DNA from: Bacteroidota bacterium
GTDB lineage: Bacteria > Bacteroidota > Bacteroidia > Cytophagales > Cyclobacteriaceae
Reading direction: 5' to 3'
NCBI GenBank assembly: GCA_018267195.1
Contig: JAFDYY010000013.1
Coordinates: forward strand, 1 to 61,241
DNA length: 61,241 bases
Both the position numbers and the translations under genes were made by a program. A model generated the notes under the pieces. It was given only the letters and a program-made list of their open reading frames with translations, made no database searches and was not told where the DNA came from. Every line of letters starts with the position of its first letter. Position 1 is the first letter of the stretch. Positions 17,840 to 27,552 of the stretch are shown one piece after another.

Positions 17840-18913
17840 ATGGGCAATAGTTTCGGAAAAATATTTACGGTAACTACTTTTGGCGAATCGCACGGAGTGG
17901 CGATCGGTTGTATTATTGATGGCTGCCCGGCCGGGCTGGTGTTAGATGAAGCGTTTATTCAATCAGAATTAGACCGTAGAAAACCGGGCCAATCTAAAAT
18001 TACCACTCAACGAAAAGAAGAAGATAAATTCAAAATACTCTCGGGAGTATTTGAAGGGAAGACGACCGGAGCCCCCATTGCCATTGTGATTGAAAATGCC
18101 GACCAGCGCAGCAAAGATTATGGCCACATTGCAGAAAGTTTTCGCCCGTCTCATGCCGATTATACATACGAAGCCAAATACGGAGTGCGCGATTATCGCG
18201 GGGGCGGAAGAAGCTCTGCCCGGGAAACAGCAGCGCGGGTGGCTGCGGGGGCAATTGCTAAATTAATATTAAAAAAATCGGGAATAGAAATTAACGCGTA
18301 TGTTTCGCAAGTGGGCGAAATAAAGGCACCGCCCTATTCGCAGTTAGATTTTAGCTATACAGAAAATAACATGGTTCGTTGCCCCGATGCCGTCACAGCC
18401 GAAAAAATGATTGCCTTAATTGATGAAGTGCGATTGCAACGCGACACCATTGGCGGCATCGTAACCGGTGTAATTAAAAATACCCCGGTGGGGTTGGGCG
18501 AGCCCGTGTTTGATAAACTTCATGCGGCCCTCGGCCATGCTATGCTCGGTATTAATGCAGTGAAAGGGTTTGAATATGGCAGTGGTTTTGAAGGCACTAA
18601 ACTTCGCGGCTCGCAGCATAATGATCTGTTTTACAAGGACGGAAACCGGGTTCGCACAAAGACCAATCACTCGGGAGGAATTCAGGGAGGCATCAGCAAT
18701 GGAGAGGATATCTATTTTAACGTAGCTTTTAAACCGGTGGCTACCATCATGCAAGATCAGCCGAGTGTAGATAAATATGGAAGCGAAGTTACCGTTTCCG
18801 GTAAGGGCCGACACGATCCGTGCGTGGTGCCGCGCGCAGTGCCGATTGTAGAAGCCATGGCCGCACTGGTGATGGTGGATTTTTTGTTGCTGGCAAAAAC
18901 AGGTAAAGGCTAA
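17840..18913 (+). CDS. aroC: chorismate synthase
   Basis: Converts 5-enolpyruvylshikimate-3-phosphate to chorismate, the last shared step of aromatic amino-acid synthesis, using reduced FMN. The opening [19 protein letters not shown] and the blocks [25 protein letters not shown] and [18 protein letters not shown] are all diagnostic. The internal ATG gives 357 aa, the usual length; an upstream in-frame GTG would add ten unlike residues. It stands alone, without other aro genes, and converges on selD with an 18-base gap. Confidence 0.97.
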   Translation: MGNSFGKIFTVTTFGESHGVAIGCIIDGCPAGLVLDEAFIQSELDRRKPGQSKITTQRKEEDKFKILSGVFEGKTTGAPIAIVIENADQRSKDYGHIAESFRPSHADYTYEAKYGVRDYRGGGRSSARETAARVAAGAIAKLILKKSGIEINAYVSQVGEIKAPPYSQLDFSYTENNMVRCPDAVTAEKMIALIDEVRLQRDTIGGIVTGVIKNTPVGLGEPVFDKLHAALGHAMLGINAVKGFEYGSGFEGTKLRGSQHNDLFYKDGNRVRTKTNHSGGIQGGISNGEDIYFNVAFKPVATIMQDQPSVDKYGSEVTVSGKGRHDPCVVPRAVPIVEAMAALVMVDFLLLAKTGKG

Positions 18914-18930
18914 TACGAGAGGCTAAGATT

Positions 18931-19980
18931 TTATAAAACCATTACAACCTGATCTGATTTTTTAATCAACTTACCGAAAGATTGAAGTTGCAACCCGAGG
19001 GTGTTTGCGTACGATTCAAATTCATTTTTTTGATCGGCATCAACGGCTACCAACAACCCCCCGCTGGTTTGCGGATCAGCAAGAATTGCTCGCTGCTCAT
19101 CGTTGCTTATTTTAATTTTATGCCCGTAGCTGTCCCAGTTTCGCTGGGTGCCGCCAGGGGTAGATTTTTGTTGAAGATATTCCTGAAGAAAATTAAAACA
19201 GGGTACTTTCGAAAATTCAATTTCTGCGGAGAGGCCGCTGCCCTCGCACATCTCGCATAAATGGCCGAGTAGCCCAAACCCGGTTACATCCGTCATCGCG
19301 CTGATGAAATTCAGCTTTCCAAATTCTGCTCCGGGTTTATTAAGTGTAAGCATACTGTTAATGGCCTGTTTTAGATGTTCTTCTTTAACCAACCCTTTTT
19401 TTTGAGCGGTTGTTACTATTCCGATTCCTAATTTCTTAGTGAGGTAGAGAAGAGAGCCTTCTTTAGCAGTATCGTTTCGTTTCAGGTTTTCTTTTTTCAT
19501 TTTTCCGGAAACAGCTAATCCAAATACCGGCTCGGGGCAATCAATACTATGCCCCCCGGCCAGCGGGATGCCGGCCTCAGCACAAATACTCCGACTCCCC
19601 TCTAAAACATGCTTGGCTATTTCAGGAGAGATTTTGCTGATGGGCCAACCTAAGATGGCAATGGCCAGAAAAGGATCTCCACCCATGGCATAGACATCGC
19701 TGATGGCGTTTACGGAGGCAATCGCACCAAACGTAAAAGGATCGTCCACAATAGGCATAAAAAAATCGGTCGTGCTGATAAGGCAGGTGCCATCGCCTAG
19801 ATCGTACACTGCGGCATCGTCTTTAGATTCATTTCCCACCACCAGCGAAGGAAATTTTTGCTGAGGTAAGTCTGAGTGCAGAATGGTATCCAGTACGGCT
19901 GGAGAAATTTTGCAGCCGCAACCGGCTCCGTGAGAGTATTGCGTAAGCTTGATATCTGTTTTTTCGGTTGGAAGATTCAT
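18931..19980 (-). CDS. selD: selenide, water dikinase (selenophosphate synthetase)
   Basis: Makes selenophosphate from selenide and ATP. The N-terminal catalytic segment SHGAGCGCK is intact, with Cys at residue 21 at the position where some species carry selenocysteine, so no UGA recoding is needed. Other family blocks: DDAAVYDLGDG, STTDFFMPIVDDPFTFG and NAISDVYAMGG. Length 349 aa is normal. It follows selU on the same strand with a 26-base gap; the pairing indicates that selenium is used for tRNA 2-selenouridine. No selA or selB is seen in the window. Confidence 0.96.
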   Translation of the reverse strand: MNLPTEKTDIKLTQYSHGAGCGCKISPAVLDTILHSDLPQQKFPSLVVGNESKDDAAVYDLGDGTCLISTTDFFMPIVDDPFTFGAIASVNAISDVYAMGGDPFLAIAILGWPISKISPEIAKHVLEGSRSICAEAGIPLAGGHSIDCPEPVFGLAVSGKMKKENLKRNDTAKEGSLLYLTKKLGIGIVTTAQKKGLVKEEHLKQAINSMLTLNKPGAEFGKLNFISAMTDVTGFGLLGHLCEMCEGSGLSAEIEFSKVPCFNFLQEYLQQKSTPGGTQRNWDSYGHKIKISNDEQRAILADPQTSGGLLVAVDADQKNEFESYANTLGLQLQSFGKLIKKSDQVVMVL

Positions 19981-20006
19981 TTTGCTATAAATTCATTTTT
20001 TAAGTA

Positions 20007-21017
20007 TCACTTTTTTAAATTGGCTAATTGCCTTGCCAAGAAATTTACATCCACTCCATCCCAGGCCACTGTTTTTAAAATCTTTTCTTTCCGTTTGTCC
20101 ATGCTTCCTAAATAGGTTTTATCGTAATAAGTCAACAGTATTTCGATTGTGGCAGCCATATCGCCTTGCTCCAATTTTTCCTTAGCTGTGTTAAAGTGCT
20201 GCCCTCCCAGCCGTTTGGTAATCTTAGTCATGGCTTGTAAAAAACTTTCTTTGTCGGCCGCTCCGTATTCGTTTACCAGGCGTTGTATTCTGATTTCTTT
20301 TTTTACATCGAGTTTCACCATCGGGCTCTGACGCATAGTAACCCAAAAATCGTTTGGCAAAAATATTTTTCCGATGGCAATGGATTCATCTTCTATCCAA
20401 ATCGGTTTTGTGAGATCGAGTTTTAATATTTCTTCAAACAAATTATTTTGAAATTGTTCGGTGCTGGGCTGGGGCGCCATGCCCAAACTTCCGAAGGCCG
20501 AGCCCTTGTGCGAGGCCAGCATTTCAAGATCGATGATTTGTCCGCCCTGTGCTTTTAAGGCATGAAGCACTTCGCTTTTGCCGCTGCCGGTGCAGCCCGA
20601 CAGGATGATAAACTGAAATGTTTTTTGGAACGACTCAGCGGCAGTCTGCCGATAGGCTTTGTAGCCGCCCTGTAGAGCTTTTGTTTTTATTCCGGCCGTG
20701 CCCACAAACTGGCAAAAATAATTAGACCGCATGCCGCCACGCCAGCAGTGTACTAACACTTCTTTACTATTCGCTATTTTTTGGGCTTCGTCAATAAGAA
20801 CCTCAAGCCTGGGCTCTACTAAATGAAATCCTGTTTTGATAGCCTCCTCTTTTCCCTTTTGTTTGTAATCGGTTCCTACCGCAGCACGCTCGGCATTATT
20901 CAGTATCGGTAAATTAAAAACGCCAGGGATATGCCCCTGGGCATATTCATTTTCCGAGCGGACATCCACCACGGGCAATTGATGGCGGAGCAATAAAAAA
21001 TCGAGTAGAGAAATCAC
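20007..21017 (-). CDS. selU: tRNA 2-selenouridine synthase (MnmH/SelU)
   Basis: Replaces sulfur by selenium in 5-substituted 2-thiouridine of certain tRNAs, using selenophosphate and a geranylated intermediate. An N-terminal rhodanese domain carries the catalytic Cys91 in the loop VHCWRGGMRS, followed by a P-loop domain with GCTGSGKS at residues 141-148. Length (336 aa) and domain order match the family. It directly precedes selD, its substrate supplier, and follows rlmB by 71 bases on the same strand. Confidence 0.95.
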   Translation of the reverse strand: MISLLDFLLLRHQLPVVDVRSENEYAQGHIPGVFNLPILNNAERAAVGTDYKQKGKEEAIKTGFHLVEPRLEVLIDEAQKIANSKEVLVHCWRGGMRSNYFCQFVGTAGIKTKALQGGYKAYRQTAAESFQKTFQFIILSGCTGSGKSEVLHALKAQGGQIIDLEMLASHKGSAFGSLGMAPQPSTEQFQNNLFEEILKLDLTKPIWIEDESIAIGKIFLPNDFWVTMRQSPMVKLDVKKEIRIQRLVNEYGAADKESFLQAMTKITKRLGGQHFNTAKEKLEQGDMAATIEILLTYYDKTYLGSMDKRKEKILKTVAWDGVDVNFLARQLANLKK

Positions 21018-21088
21018 AAGGCAAATTTCTGATTTAACCCGGAATAGTTAGGAGCCATCAAAAAAATTAAATTCAAATACCGAATGAG

Positions 21089-21829
21089 TTACTTTATACT
21101 TCTTTGCCTCACGGCTTCGTAGATGGCAATACCGGCCGCTACTGAAACATTGAGGGATGCTATTTTTCCTTGCATGGGTATTTTGGCGAGCGAGTCAGCG
21201 TCTGTTAGCATCTGTGGTGAAATGCCGTCTTCTTCTGAGCCCATAACTAAGGCCACGGGGCCGCTCAGTTCGGTTTCATATAATGTCTTTTCGGCTTTCT
21301 CGGTACAGGCTACTATTTGGATTCCGTTCTCTTTTAAAAAGCGAAATGTTTTGTGCATGTCTTTTACACGGCAAACAGGCAGGTGGTTAAGTGCCCCCGC
21401 ACTGGTTTTCATGGCATCGGCCGAAATGGGAGCATTCCCTTTTTCACCTATGATGATGGCGTGAAGCCCGGCACACTCGGCCGTGCGGGCCAGTGCACCA
21501 AAGTTGCGCACATCGGTGATCCGGTCGAGCATCAAAAAAAAAGGATCACTGCCCCGCGTGTAACACTGGTCTATGATGCCCTCAAGAGAAGCATACTGAA
21601 CAAGAGATAACAAACAAATCACACCTTGATGATTTTTGTTTGACATGGTATTTAGTTTCTGCTGCGGAACGAACGTGTAGGGCACATGATGGGCCTGGGC
21701 AGTATTAATTAACTCGCGAACCAGCTCGTTGGATAACCCCGTTTGAATAAATATTTTTTCTATTTCGCGCCCGGCTCTAATGGCTTCCATTACCGCGCGC
21801 GTACCAAAGGCCATTTCTTTTTTTTCCAT
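21089..21829 (-). CDS. rlmB: 23S rRNA (guanosine-2'-O-)methyltransferase RlmB, TrmH/SpoU family
   Basis: SPOUT-class RNA 2'-O-ribose methyltransferase, 246 aa from the chosen start. N-terminal substrate-binding domain, then SpoU motifs: LDRITDVRNFGALARTAE (motif 1), VALVMGSEEDGIS (motif 2), and IPMQGKIASLNVSVAAGIAIYE (motif 3, knot). The chosen ATG overlaps the stop of the upstream GWxTD gene by one base (TAATG), implying coupled translation; the 15 upstream codons are not family-like. The likely target is the 23S rRNA guanosine equivalent to E. coli G2251, although TrmH-family paralogues are hard to separate by eye. Confidence 0.88.
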   Translation of the reverse strand: MEKKEMAFGTRAVMEAIRAGREIEKIFIQTGLSNELVRELINTAQAHHVPYTFVPQQKLNTMSNKNHQGVICLLSLVQYASLEGIIDQCYTRGSDPFFLMLDRITDVRNFGALARTAECAGLHAIIIGEKGNAPISADAMKTSAGALNHLPVCRVKDMHKTFRFLKENGIQIVACTEKAEKTLYETELSGPVALVMGSEEDGISPQMLTDADSLAKIPMQGKIASLNVSVAAGIAIYEAVRQRSIK

Positions 21830-23001
21830 TATTGAAAACGAGCTTTGCGAATGAGGTCGATGGTGCCATACCAAGCATCAGCAAATTTTTTATCGCGCAA
21901 CAAAATATAATTTTCAGGATCGTACACGCTACCACTTTTTACAAAGGTAAATTTGGTGTTAATTGCTTTGTACATCCATATTTCATTTCCACTGTTTTTA
22001 CTTACCTCGTCCGGTAGCCCCATAATCAAATAAATCATGCCGCGGTCGGTTTTCCATCCTTCTTTGTAGGAAGAAAAAAAGATATTGGCCAACTCTACAT
22101 TATGAAAAAAGTTTTTCATGAATGAGCGGGCGTGTTCTTTGTCTCCGGTAATACCCAGAATAACACGGTCGAAAGCGGCTTTATCATCTTTAGCGGCTAG
22201 GAGGTTATTGTATTCGGTACCATCGGTAATCAGGATAAGCGGAGGAATCAATTCATCTATTTTGGTGAAGCGCGGAAAGTTTTGTTTTACCACACGGTAC
22301 GAAAACCCCCGGGTGGCGGTAGTATCTTCCTGGAAGAGATAAAGCCCTTCTGCACGGGGAGTAAATTTTCCTCCATTTTCAATTTGAAAGAGGGAATCAT
22401 GAAAAATAAAACGTTCACTGCGGCCTTCTTTTTCTGCGAAAGGAGGGAGTGCAGCCGGAAAATCTGATTTATAATAAGAAACAGTTAACCTCTTGCCATT
22501 GGCGCTTCGCGCAAGGTACTCTTTGTTTTTGCTCAGGTGGTTTTCGGTAATGGTGCCCTCTTGTGTTTCCATCCACCCGTCTATCGGATAGATAGATTCT
22601 ATGGATTTAAAATAAACCCAGCTTCGTCCGGTTTGAGTGCTGGAAACGCGGCTAATCAAGAGCCAGGGTTTAAGGGGAACATCAAATATCAAAAACCCTC
22701 TGCGATCTTTTCCGGCTACCGAAAGAACAGAATCTTTCTCCACTACCGGCACTCCGTTTTTGTCTAAATATGAATTGCGTGCTTCCCAGGAAACAGTATA
22801 CTTATCGGGCGAGCCACGCCTGACGATCAGGGTATAGCGCACCATAATTTTATCAGCCATGCGCACCGGGCGGATCTGAAGTTCTACATCGTTTTGCGGA
22901 TCGTACCAATGGCGGAAATTACTGGCGGCCACAGATTGCCCATAGCCAAAGCGGGCAGCAAGTGAAATCCCAAATACAAATACAATCAAAGAAAATTTCA
23001 T
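21829..23001 (-). CDS. GWxTD domain-containing protein
   Basis: Protein of 390 residues with a signal peptide (hydrophobic residues 3-18, cleavage near GYGQS). The N-terminal two thirds are beta-rich. The C-terminal part holds the GWxTD domain, starting at EGWKTDRGMIYLIMGLPDEV and including NEIWMYKAI and VYDPENYILLRDKK. GWxTD proteins are common in Bacteroidota and related phyla and have no known function; they are probably periplasmic. Its stop overlaps the rlmB start by one base, so it is the first gene of a GWxTD-rlmB-selU-selD run. Confidence 0.85.
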   Translation of the reverse strand: MKFSLIVFVFGISLAARFGYGQSVAASNFRHWYDPQNDVELQIRPVRMADKIMVRYTLIVRRGSPDKYTVSWEARNSYLDKNGVPVVEKDSVLSVAGKDRRGFLIFDVPLKPWLLISRVSSTQTGRSWVYFKSIESIYPIDGWMETQEGTITENHLSKNKEYLARSANGKRLTVSYYKSDFPAALPPFAEKEGRSERFIFHDSLFQIENGGKFTPRAEGLYLFQEDTTATRGFSYRVVKQNFPRFTKIDELIPPLILITDGTEYNNLLAAKDDKAAFDRVILGITGDKEHARSFMKNFFHNVELANIFFSSYKEGWKTDRGMIYLIMGLPDEVSKNSGNEIWMYKAINTKFTFVKSGSVYDPENYILLRDKKFADAWYGTIDLIRKARFQ

Positions 23002-23047
23002 AAATAACGGCTTCCTCTTTTCAAACGTTAAATCTAATCATTTGCAT

Positions 23048-23055
23048 TATTTTTG
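23048..23055 (+). promoter_or_regulatory. possible -7 element upstream of the methyltransferase gene
   Basis: TATTTTTG matches TAnnTTTG and lies 18 bases before the ATG at 23073. No TTTG is seen at the expected -33 distance. Confidence 0.35.
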
Positions 23056-23072
23056 CCCCACAATTTTTTATT

Positions 23073-23843
23073 ATGGCCGTTTATACAACGGAGATTGCTT
23101 CCGAAACGATTTCTTCCGACAACCCCATTCATCAACGACTGCTGCGTGCTTACGTGTTGGCTGCGGATTATGTGCAGGGCGATTTATTGGAAGTGGGGTG
23201 TGGTGAAGGCCGGGGCATCGGTCGCCTTTTGCCAAAGGTATCTACCTACTCGGCTATAGATAAGATAACTACCGTAGTGGAGAATTTAAAAGCGAAGTTT
23301 CCGGAGGTCAGGTTTACCAGCGGAAATATTCCGCCTCTTCCGTATGCCGATCATTCGTTCGATTGTGTGGTGAGTTTTCAGGTGATTGAACATATTTTTG
23401 ATGACCACACATTCCTTCAGGAAATCAGCCGGGTGATGCGGCCCGGAGGTACGGCCTTTATTACTACCCCCAACCGGCCGATGTCGTTATCGCGAAACCC
23501 CTGGCACGAGCGTGAGTACACCGCCAGTGAGTTAGCCGAGGCAGCAAAAAAATACTTTAACAAAGTAACCGTAAAAGGAGTAGCTGGAAATGAAAAGGTA
23601 ATGCAGTATTATGAGCGCAATAAAAAATCAGTACAAAAACTCATGCGCTGGGATGTGTTTGATTTGCAACACAGACTGCCTGCCTCATTACTGCGCCTAC
23701 CATACGAAATGATGAACCGCCTTAACCGGAATAAACTAAAAGCGACTGCCGATACTCTGGTAGCTAGTATCCGCCAAGACGACTATATCCTTACCGACCA
23801 GCCGGAACAAGCACTTGATTTATTTTTGATAGCCACAAAATAA
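23073..23843 (+). CDS. class I SAM-dependent methyltransferase
   Basis: Cytosolic methyltransferase of 256 residues with a Methyltransf_11-type core. Motif I is LLEVGCGEGRGIG (residues 38-50), the acidic loop after strand 2 is SAIDK, and FDCVVSFQVIEHIFD is motif IV/post-I, followed by VMRPGGTAFITTPN. The C-terminal 90 residues are helical and basic. The acceptor is unknown; the overall shape resembles small-molecule or sugar O-methyltransferases. It is divergent from the GWxTD gene and converges with the DUF2723 gene. Confidence 0.85.
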   Translation: MAVYTTEIASETISSDNPIHQRLLRAYVLAADYVQGDLLEVGCGEGRGIGRLLPKVSTYSAIDKITTVVENLKAKFPEVRFTSGNIPPLPYADHSFDCVVSFQVIEHIFDDHTFLQEISRVMRPGGTAFITTPNRPMSLSRNPWHEREYTASELAEAAKKYFNKVTVKGVAGNEKVMQYYERNKKSVQKLMRWDVFDLQHRLPASLLRLPYEMMNRLNRNKLKATADTLVASIRQDDYILTDQPEQALDLFLIATK

Positions 23844-23872
23844 ACCACCCTAAATTTTAGTCGTTTTGAAAT

Positions 23873-26830
23873 TTAATAATCTTGCCGACTTCCATCATTT
23901 AGCTGGAGATACCCCATAAACCGCTGTACGGCTTCTTCATATTTTTTGGCTAATTCTTTTTCGCCATTTTCATACAATGAGCGTTGCAGAATATTTAGCA
24001 TTACAATGTTGTTGCGCAATTCATCGCTGTACCCTTGTCCATCGGTGGTAAGGAAGGTGGCCATCTCAATGGCCCGGTCGCCAATAGTTTTGGCTATTTC
24101 AAGGGCTTTTGTTTTTTCTCCTACCTGAAATAACAGGGCAACGGTTTCAGAGGCAGTAAAATCATAGCGAACACCCTGATCAGGCATTTTAGCCAGACTA
24201 AACAAAATCAATTCTTTTGCCTGGTCTGTTTTGCCTTCATCCACCAGTGCTTGGGCAACGGAGTTAAACGAACTACGTGTGTTTAGCACAAATCCTTTGT
24301 AATCGTCATTGTAATAAACTTTTGGATTGTCTAAGCCGCGATACCGGTATTTTTTCATCATCACCTCCCTGCTCTTCTCCGTATCTACCAGATAGTCTCG
24401 GTCTTTGCGGGGATTGCGTACCGGCAAAATGCGGTAGGCATTGCCCACCTGTACGGCATAAGGCCGCAGATCAATGTTAATCTGGCCGATGGAGTTAGGA
24501 TTAAAATACAGAGGCCTATCCCAATTGCTGGTCGTTAGAAAATCGAGAATAGCTAAATCACTTTTAAAAAGCATATTGCTCTTCACCCGTATTTTCATTT
24601 CATCTACCACCAGGCTATCCATGCCTTTGGGGATAATCCCCTTAGCCAGAACTTCTTTTTTGTTGATAGGAATGGTAATAATTTTACTCGGCACAATGTT
24701 GCGGTCGCCATCCATTAGCTGAGGATATCTTTTGGCCAGCAATTCTAAGTATTGTTTAGCATCAATGCTTTTTAATTTCAGATCCACAAAACTGAGGTAA
24801 TCGTTCAACCCGCCTTGCTTGTATTCGCTTATCGGAAGGGTGTACTTCATAGGCTCAGACAGGTTGGCCTTGCGGGCACTCTGTTCGATGTACCAATCGG
24901 TATTGTAATAGCTGAGCACCAACACACGCGTGTCGGCACGGATGCCTTCGGTTTCCTGTGCATACCACAATGGAAAGGTGTCGTTATCTCCGCCTGTGTA
25001 CAGCACACCTTGCGGTTCGCACGACTCTAAATAATTGCTGGCAGAATCAACAGAAAAAAAACGATTACTCCGGTTGTGGTCGTCCCAGCCTTGCTGAGCC
25101 ATGAGGGCAGGAGCGGTAAGACCGATAAGCGTGGCAGCCACTGCCGTAACCTTTCCGTTTTTAATGAAACGCGTAAAGAAATCTGAAATACCAATTACAG
25201 CAAGCCCAATCCAGAAAGCAAACGCATAATATGAACCTGCGTAAATGTAATCGCGCTCGCGCGGTTCTACCGGTGGTGAGTTGAGGTAAACCACAATGGC
25301 TACACCTGTCATTACAAAAAGTAATCCCACCACCGCAAAATTTTTGGTGTCTTTGGTGAATTGATAGAACATACCAATCAGCCCCAAGATGAAGGGAATC
25401 ATAAAGAAGTTATTGCGCCCCCGGTTTTCGGCCAATGCCTGGGGCAGTTTTTTAAACCAATCGGTGGGACGAAGCCAATCGGCTCCTTGAATATCGCTTT
25501 CGCGGCCGGCAAAATTCCACATGAAATAGCGCATGTACATGCGGCCGATCTGATGGTTGATCATGTATTTTTTGTCTTGGCCAAACGTAGGCCGTTGCCC
25601 TTCGGCCAGGCCCATCATGCTGCGGTAGGTGGCGGCATGTTCGGAGTTCCAGGCGCGGGGCAATAAAGTGGTTTCGCTGGGGTCGTATTCATAATCAATA
25701 CTGCGTTCGCCTTCTTCATATTTATTTTTTCCTTTTACATAAGAAGGCGGACCAAACTTATACCCGATGGGCTTGGCTGTGAAGTAGGCACCGGTTAATA
25801 ACGGGCGGCTGCCATATTGTTCGCGTTTCAGATAACGAACGAAACTCATTACATCGCTGGGCGAATTTTCATCAATCAGCGTATTGTAGTTCGAGCGTAT
25901 GACCACCAGCGCATAGGAGCCGTAGCCAATCAGGATAAAGGCTGTTGCCAGCAGCAAAGTGTTCCACACCGGTTTGTTTTTCTTTTGGGTAAAATAAATT
26001 CCATAAACCAATGCTCCCACCAGCAACAAGGTAAACGTAAGCGCACCCGACCCAAAGAACAGCCCCAGGGAGTTTACAAAAAACACTTCGAAGTGGCCGG
26101 CCAGCGTAGGCAGACCGGGCACTATAAAATCATTGATAAACAAAACCAACGCGGCACTGATGGCCAAGGTGGCAATTACGCCCCAAGTGGTGGTTTTAAA
26201 TTTTTTAAAGTAGTAAATCAAACCAAGGGCAGGGAATGTTACCAGATTAAGCATGTGCACGCCAATAGAGAGACCAATCATATAGGCAACGAGCAATATC
26301 CACCGGTTGGCTTTTCGGTCATCTTCAATAACATCCCATTTCAATACACCCCACACCACAAAAGCCGTGAAGAATGAAGACATACCATATACCTCTGCCT
26401 CTACAGCCGAGAACCAGGCCGAATCGCAAAAAGTGTAAGTAAGAGAACCCACCACTCCCGCCCCCATCAGCGTCCAGAGTTGACTTTCAGAGAGATCGGT
26501 GTCTTTTTTAATCCCCATTAATTTTCGGCCGAACAGGGTAATAGACCAGAATAAAAATAAAATGGTAAAGGCACTGGCCAGCACACTCATGAAGTTGATC
26601 CAGTAGGCTACTTTGCTTACATCGCCAAACGACAAAAAAGAGAAAACACGGCCCATTAAAAGAAATAAAGGTGCCCCGGGCGGGTGCGGTACCTGCAACT
26701 TGTAAGACACGGCAATAAATTCTCCGCAATCCCAGTAGCTGGCGGTTTCTTCCATAGTCAGGAAATAGGCGAGAAGGGCAACGGCAAAGCAAGCCCAGCC
26801 GAAAATGTTGTTGGCTTTCTGAAAATTCAT
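23873..26830 (-). CDS. DUF2723 / TMEM260-like membrane glycosyltransferase
   Basis: Large polytopic inner-membrane protein (985 aa) of the DUF2723 family, which includes human TMEM260, a protein O-mannosyltransferase; the bacterial members are placed in the GT-C fold. The N-terminal half has about 12 hydrophobic segments. The first periplasmic loop contains SYWDCGEFIAVSYKLQVPHPPG, with the likely catalytic Asp34. The C-terminal 400 residues are soluble, with a mixed region and helical TPR-like repeats near the end. By analogy it may glycosylate exported proteins from a lipid-linked sugar. It is transcribed alone, convergent with the methyltransferase gene. Confidence 0.88.
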   Translation of the reverse strand: MNFQKANNIFGWACFAVALLAYFLTMEETASYWDCGEFIAVSYKLQVPHPPGAPLFLLMGRVFSFLSFGDVSKVAYWINFMSVLASAFTILFLFWSITLFGRKLMGIKKDTDLSESQLWTLMGAGVVGSLTYTFCDSAWFSAVEAEVYGMSSFFTAFVVWGVLKWDVIEDDRKANRWILLVAYMIGLSIGVHMLNLVTFPALGLIYYFKKFKTTTWGVIATLAISAALVLFINDFIVPGLPTLAGHFEVFFVNSLGLFFGSGALTFTLLLVGALVYGIYFTQKKNKPVWNTLLLATAFILIGYGSYALVVIRSNYNTLIDENSPSDVMSFVRYLKREQYGSRPLLTGAYFTAKPIGYKFGPPSYVKGKNKYEEGERSIDYEYDPSETTLLPRAWNSEHAATYRSMMGLAEGQRPTFGQDKKYMINHQIGRMYMRYFMWNFAGRESDIQGADWLRPTDWFKKLPQALAENRGRNNFFMIPFILGLIGMFYQFTKDTKNFAVVGLLFVMTGVAIVVYLNSPPVEPRERDYIYAGSYYAFAFWIGLAVIGISDFFTRFIKNGKVTAVAATLIGLTAPALMAQQGWDDHNRSNRFFSVDSASNYLESCEPQGVLYTGGDNDTFPLWYAQETEGIRADTRVLVLSYYNTDWYIEQSARKANLSEPMKYTLPISEYKQGGLNDYLSFVDLKLKSIDAKQYLELLAKRYPQLMDGDRNIVPSKIITIPINKKEVLAKGIIPKGMDSLVVDEMKIRVKSNMLFKSDLAILDFLTTSNWDRPLYFNPNSIGQINIDLRPYAVQVGNAYRILPVRNPRKDRDYLVDTEKSREVMMKKYRYRGLDNPKVYYNDDYKGFVLNTRSSFNSVAQALVDEGKTDQAKELILFSLAKMPDQGVRYDFTASETVALLFQVGEKTKALEIAKTIGDRAIEMATFLTTDGQGYSDELRNNIVMLNILQRSLYENGEKELAKKYEEAVQRFMGYLQLNDGSRQDY

Positions 26831-26907
26831 GGTTCGTCCGGTTGATGAATCAAGTATGAAGTCGCGAAAATAAACAATTTATAGGTGCCTGAATGAGAAA
26901 TAACACT

Positions 26908-27543
26908 TTACGAATAGACCACCATATAAAATATGAGCCATAGTAAAAAAATCAGGACATACGAACAAGAAACGATCCACCAGGTGGCGCTGCGCTGTTT
27001 ATGGATTTGAAAGGAATAAAAATTGACTCCTCGCACCAGCACCAGCACATACAGCACCTCAAACACACTAAGTGCCCGGAGTGGATAAGCATACCGTTTG
27101 CCAATCGTATAGGGATCGAAAAAGTTCATGAGCGACAGCGGGTAAAAAGACTGCACTTCGGCCAGCGAGGGATCGGTATGAACGAAAAAAAACCAGCCTA
27201 TTTTTATCAGGTCGGGCAAGATAAAGACAAACTCGGCCGCCATGACCACACTCCAACACTGGCTGAAGGTAATGCGATACCCAAAAAGGAAACACCCCAC
27301 CCAAAGCACAAACCCGATTACCGTAAACTTCCATACGTAAACAAATGGAATAGAAAAAAACTGTAAGGCTCCGATCAGTTTCAGAATTTTTCCTTCCGGC
27401 CGGTCTTGTAAAAACTCAAAGGCAGCGGTTTCATATTCAATAAAATATTTTTTGATGTACAGCAGCAAGACAGAAATGAGGCATAAGCCAATAAAAGTTA
27501 GTTTTTTATCGGAAGAAAATAATGAAGTTTGCGTTTCAGTCAT
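26908..27543 (-). CDS. integral membrane protein of unknown function
   Basis: Protein of 211 residues with five or six hydrophobic segments (about residues 15-32, 58-80, 72-90, 100-120, 155-172 and 185-208) and few charged residues between them. I do not recognise a named family; the layout is reminiscent of YIP1-type membrane proteins. The segment SLMNFFDPYTIGKRYAYPLRALSVFEVLYV between the last helices is distinctive. It starts back to back with the TPR gene (ATG to ATG about 10 bases apart), so each promoter must lie inside the other gene. Confidence 0.65.
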   Translation of the reverse strand: MTETQTSLFSSDKKLTFIGLCLISVLLLYIKKYFIEYETAAFEFLQDRPEGKILKLIGALQFFSIPFVYVWKFTVIGFVLWVGCFLFGYRITFSQCWSVVMAAEFVFILPDLIKIGWFFFVHTDPSLAEVQSFYPLSLMNFFDPYTIGKRYAYPLRALSVFEVLYVLVLVRGVNFYSFQIHKQRSATWWIVSCSYVLIFLLWLIFYMVVYS

Positions 27544-27552
27544 GTGCCAAAG

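Noticed and set aside
18416..18814. 132-codon minus-strand open frame
   Set aside because: Antisense to aroC.
25817..26377. 186-codon plus-strand open frame
   Set aside because: Lies fully inside the opposite DUF2723 gene; the translation is Gln/His-rich and resembles no protein. Antisense shadow.
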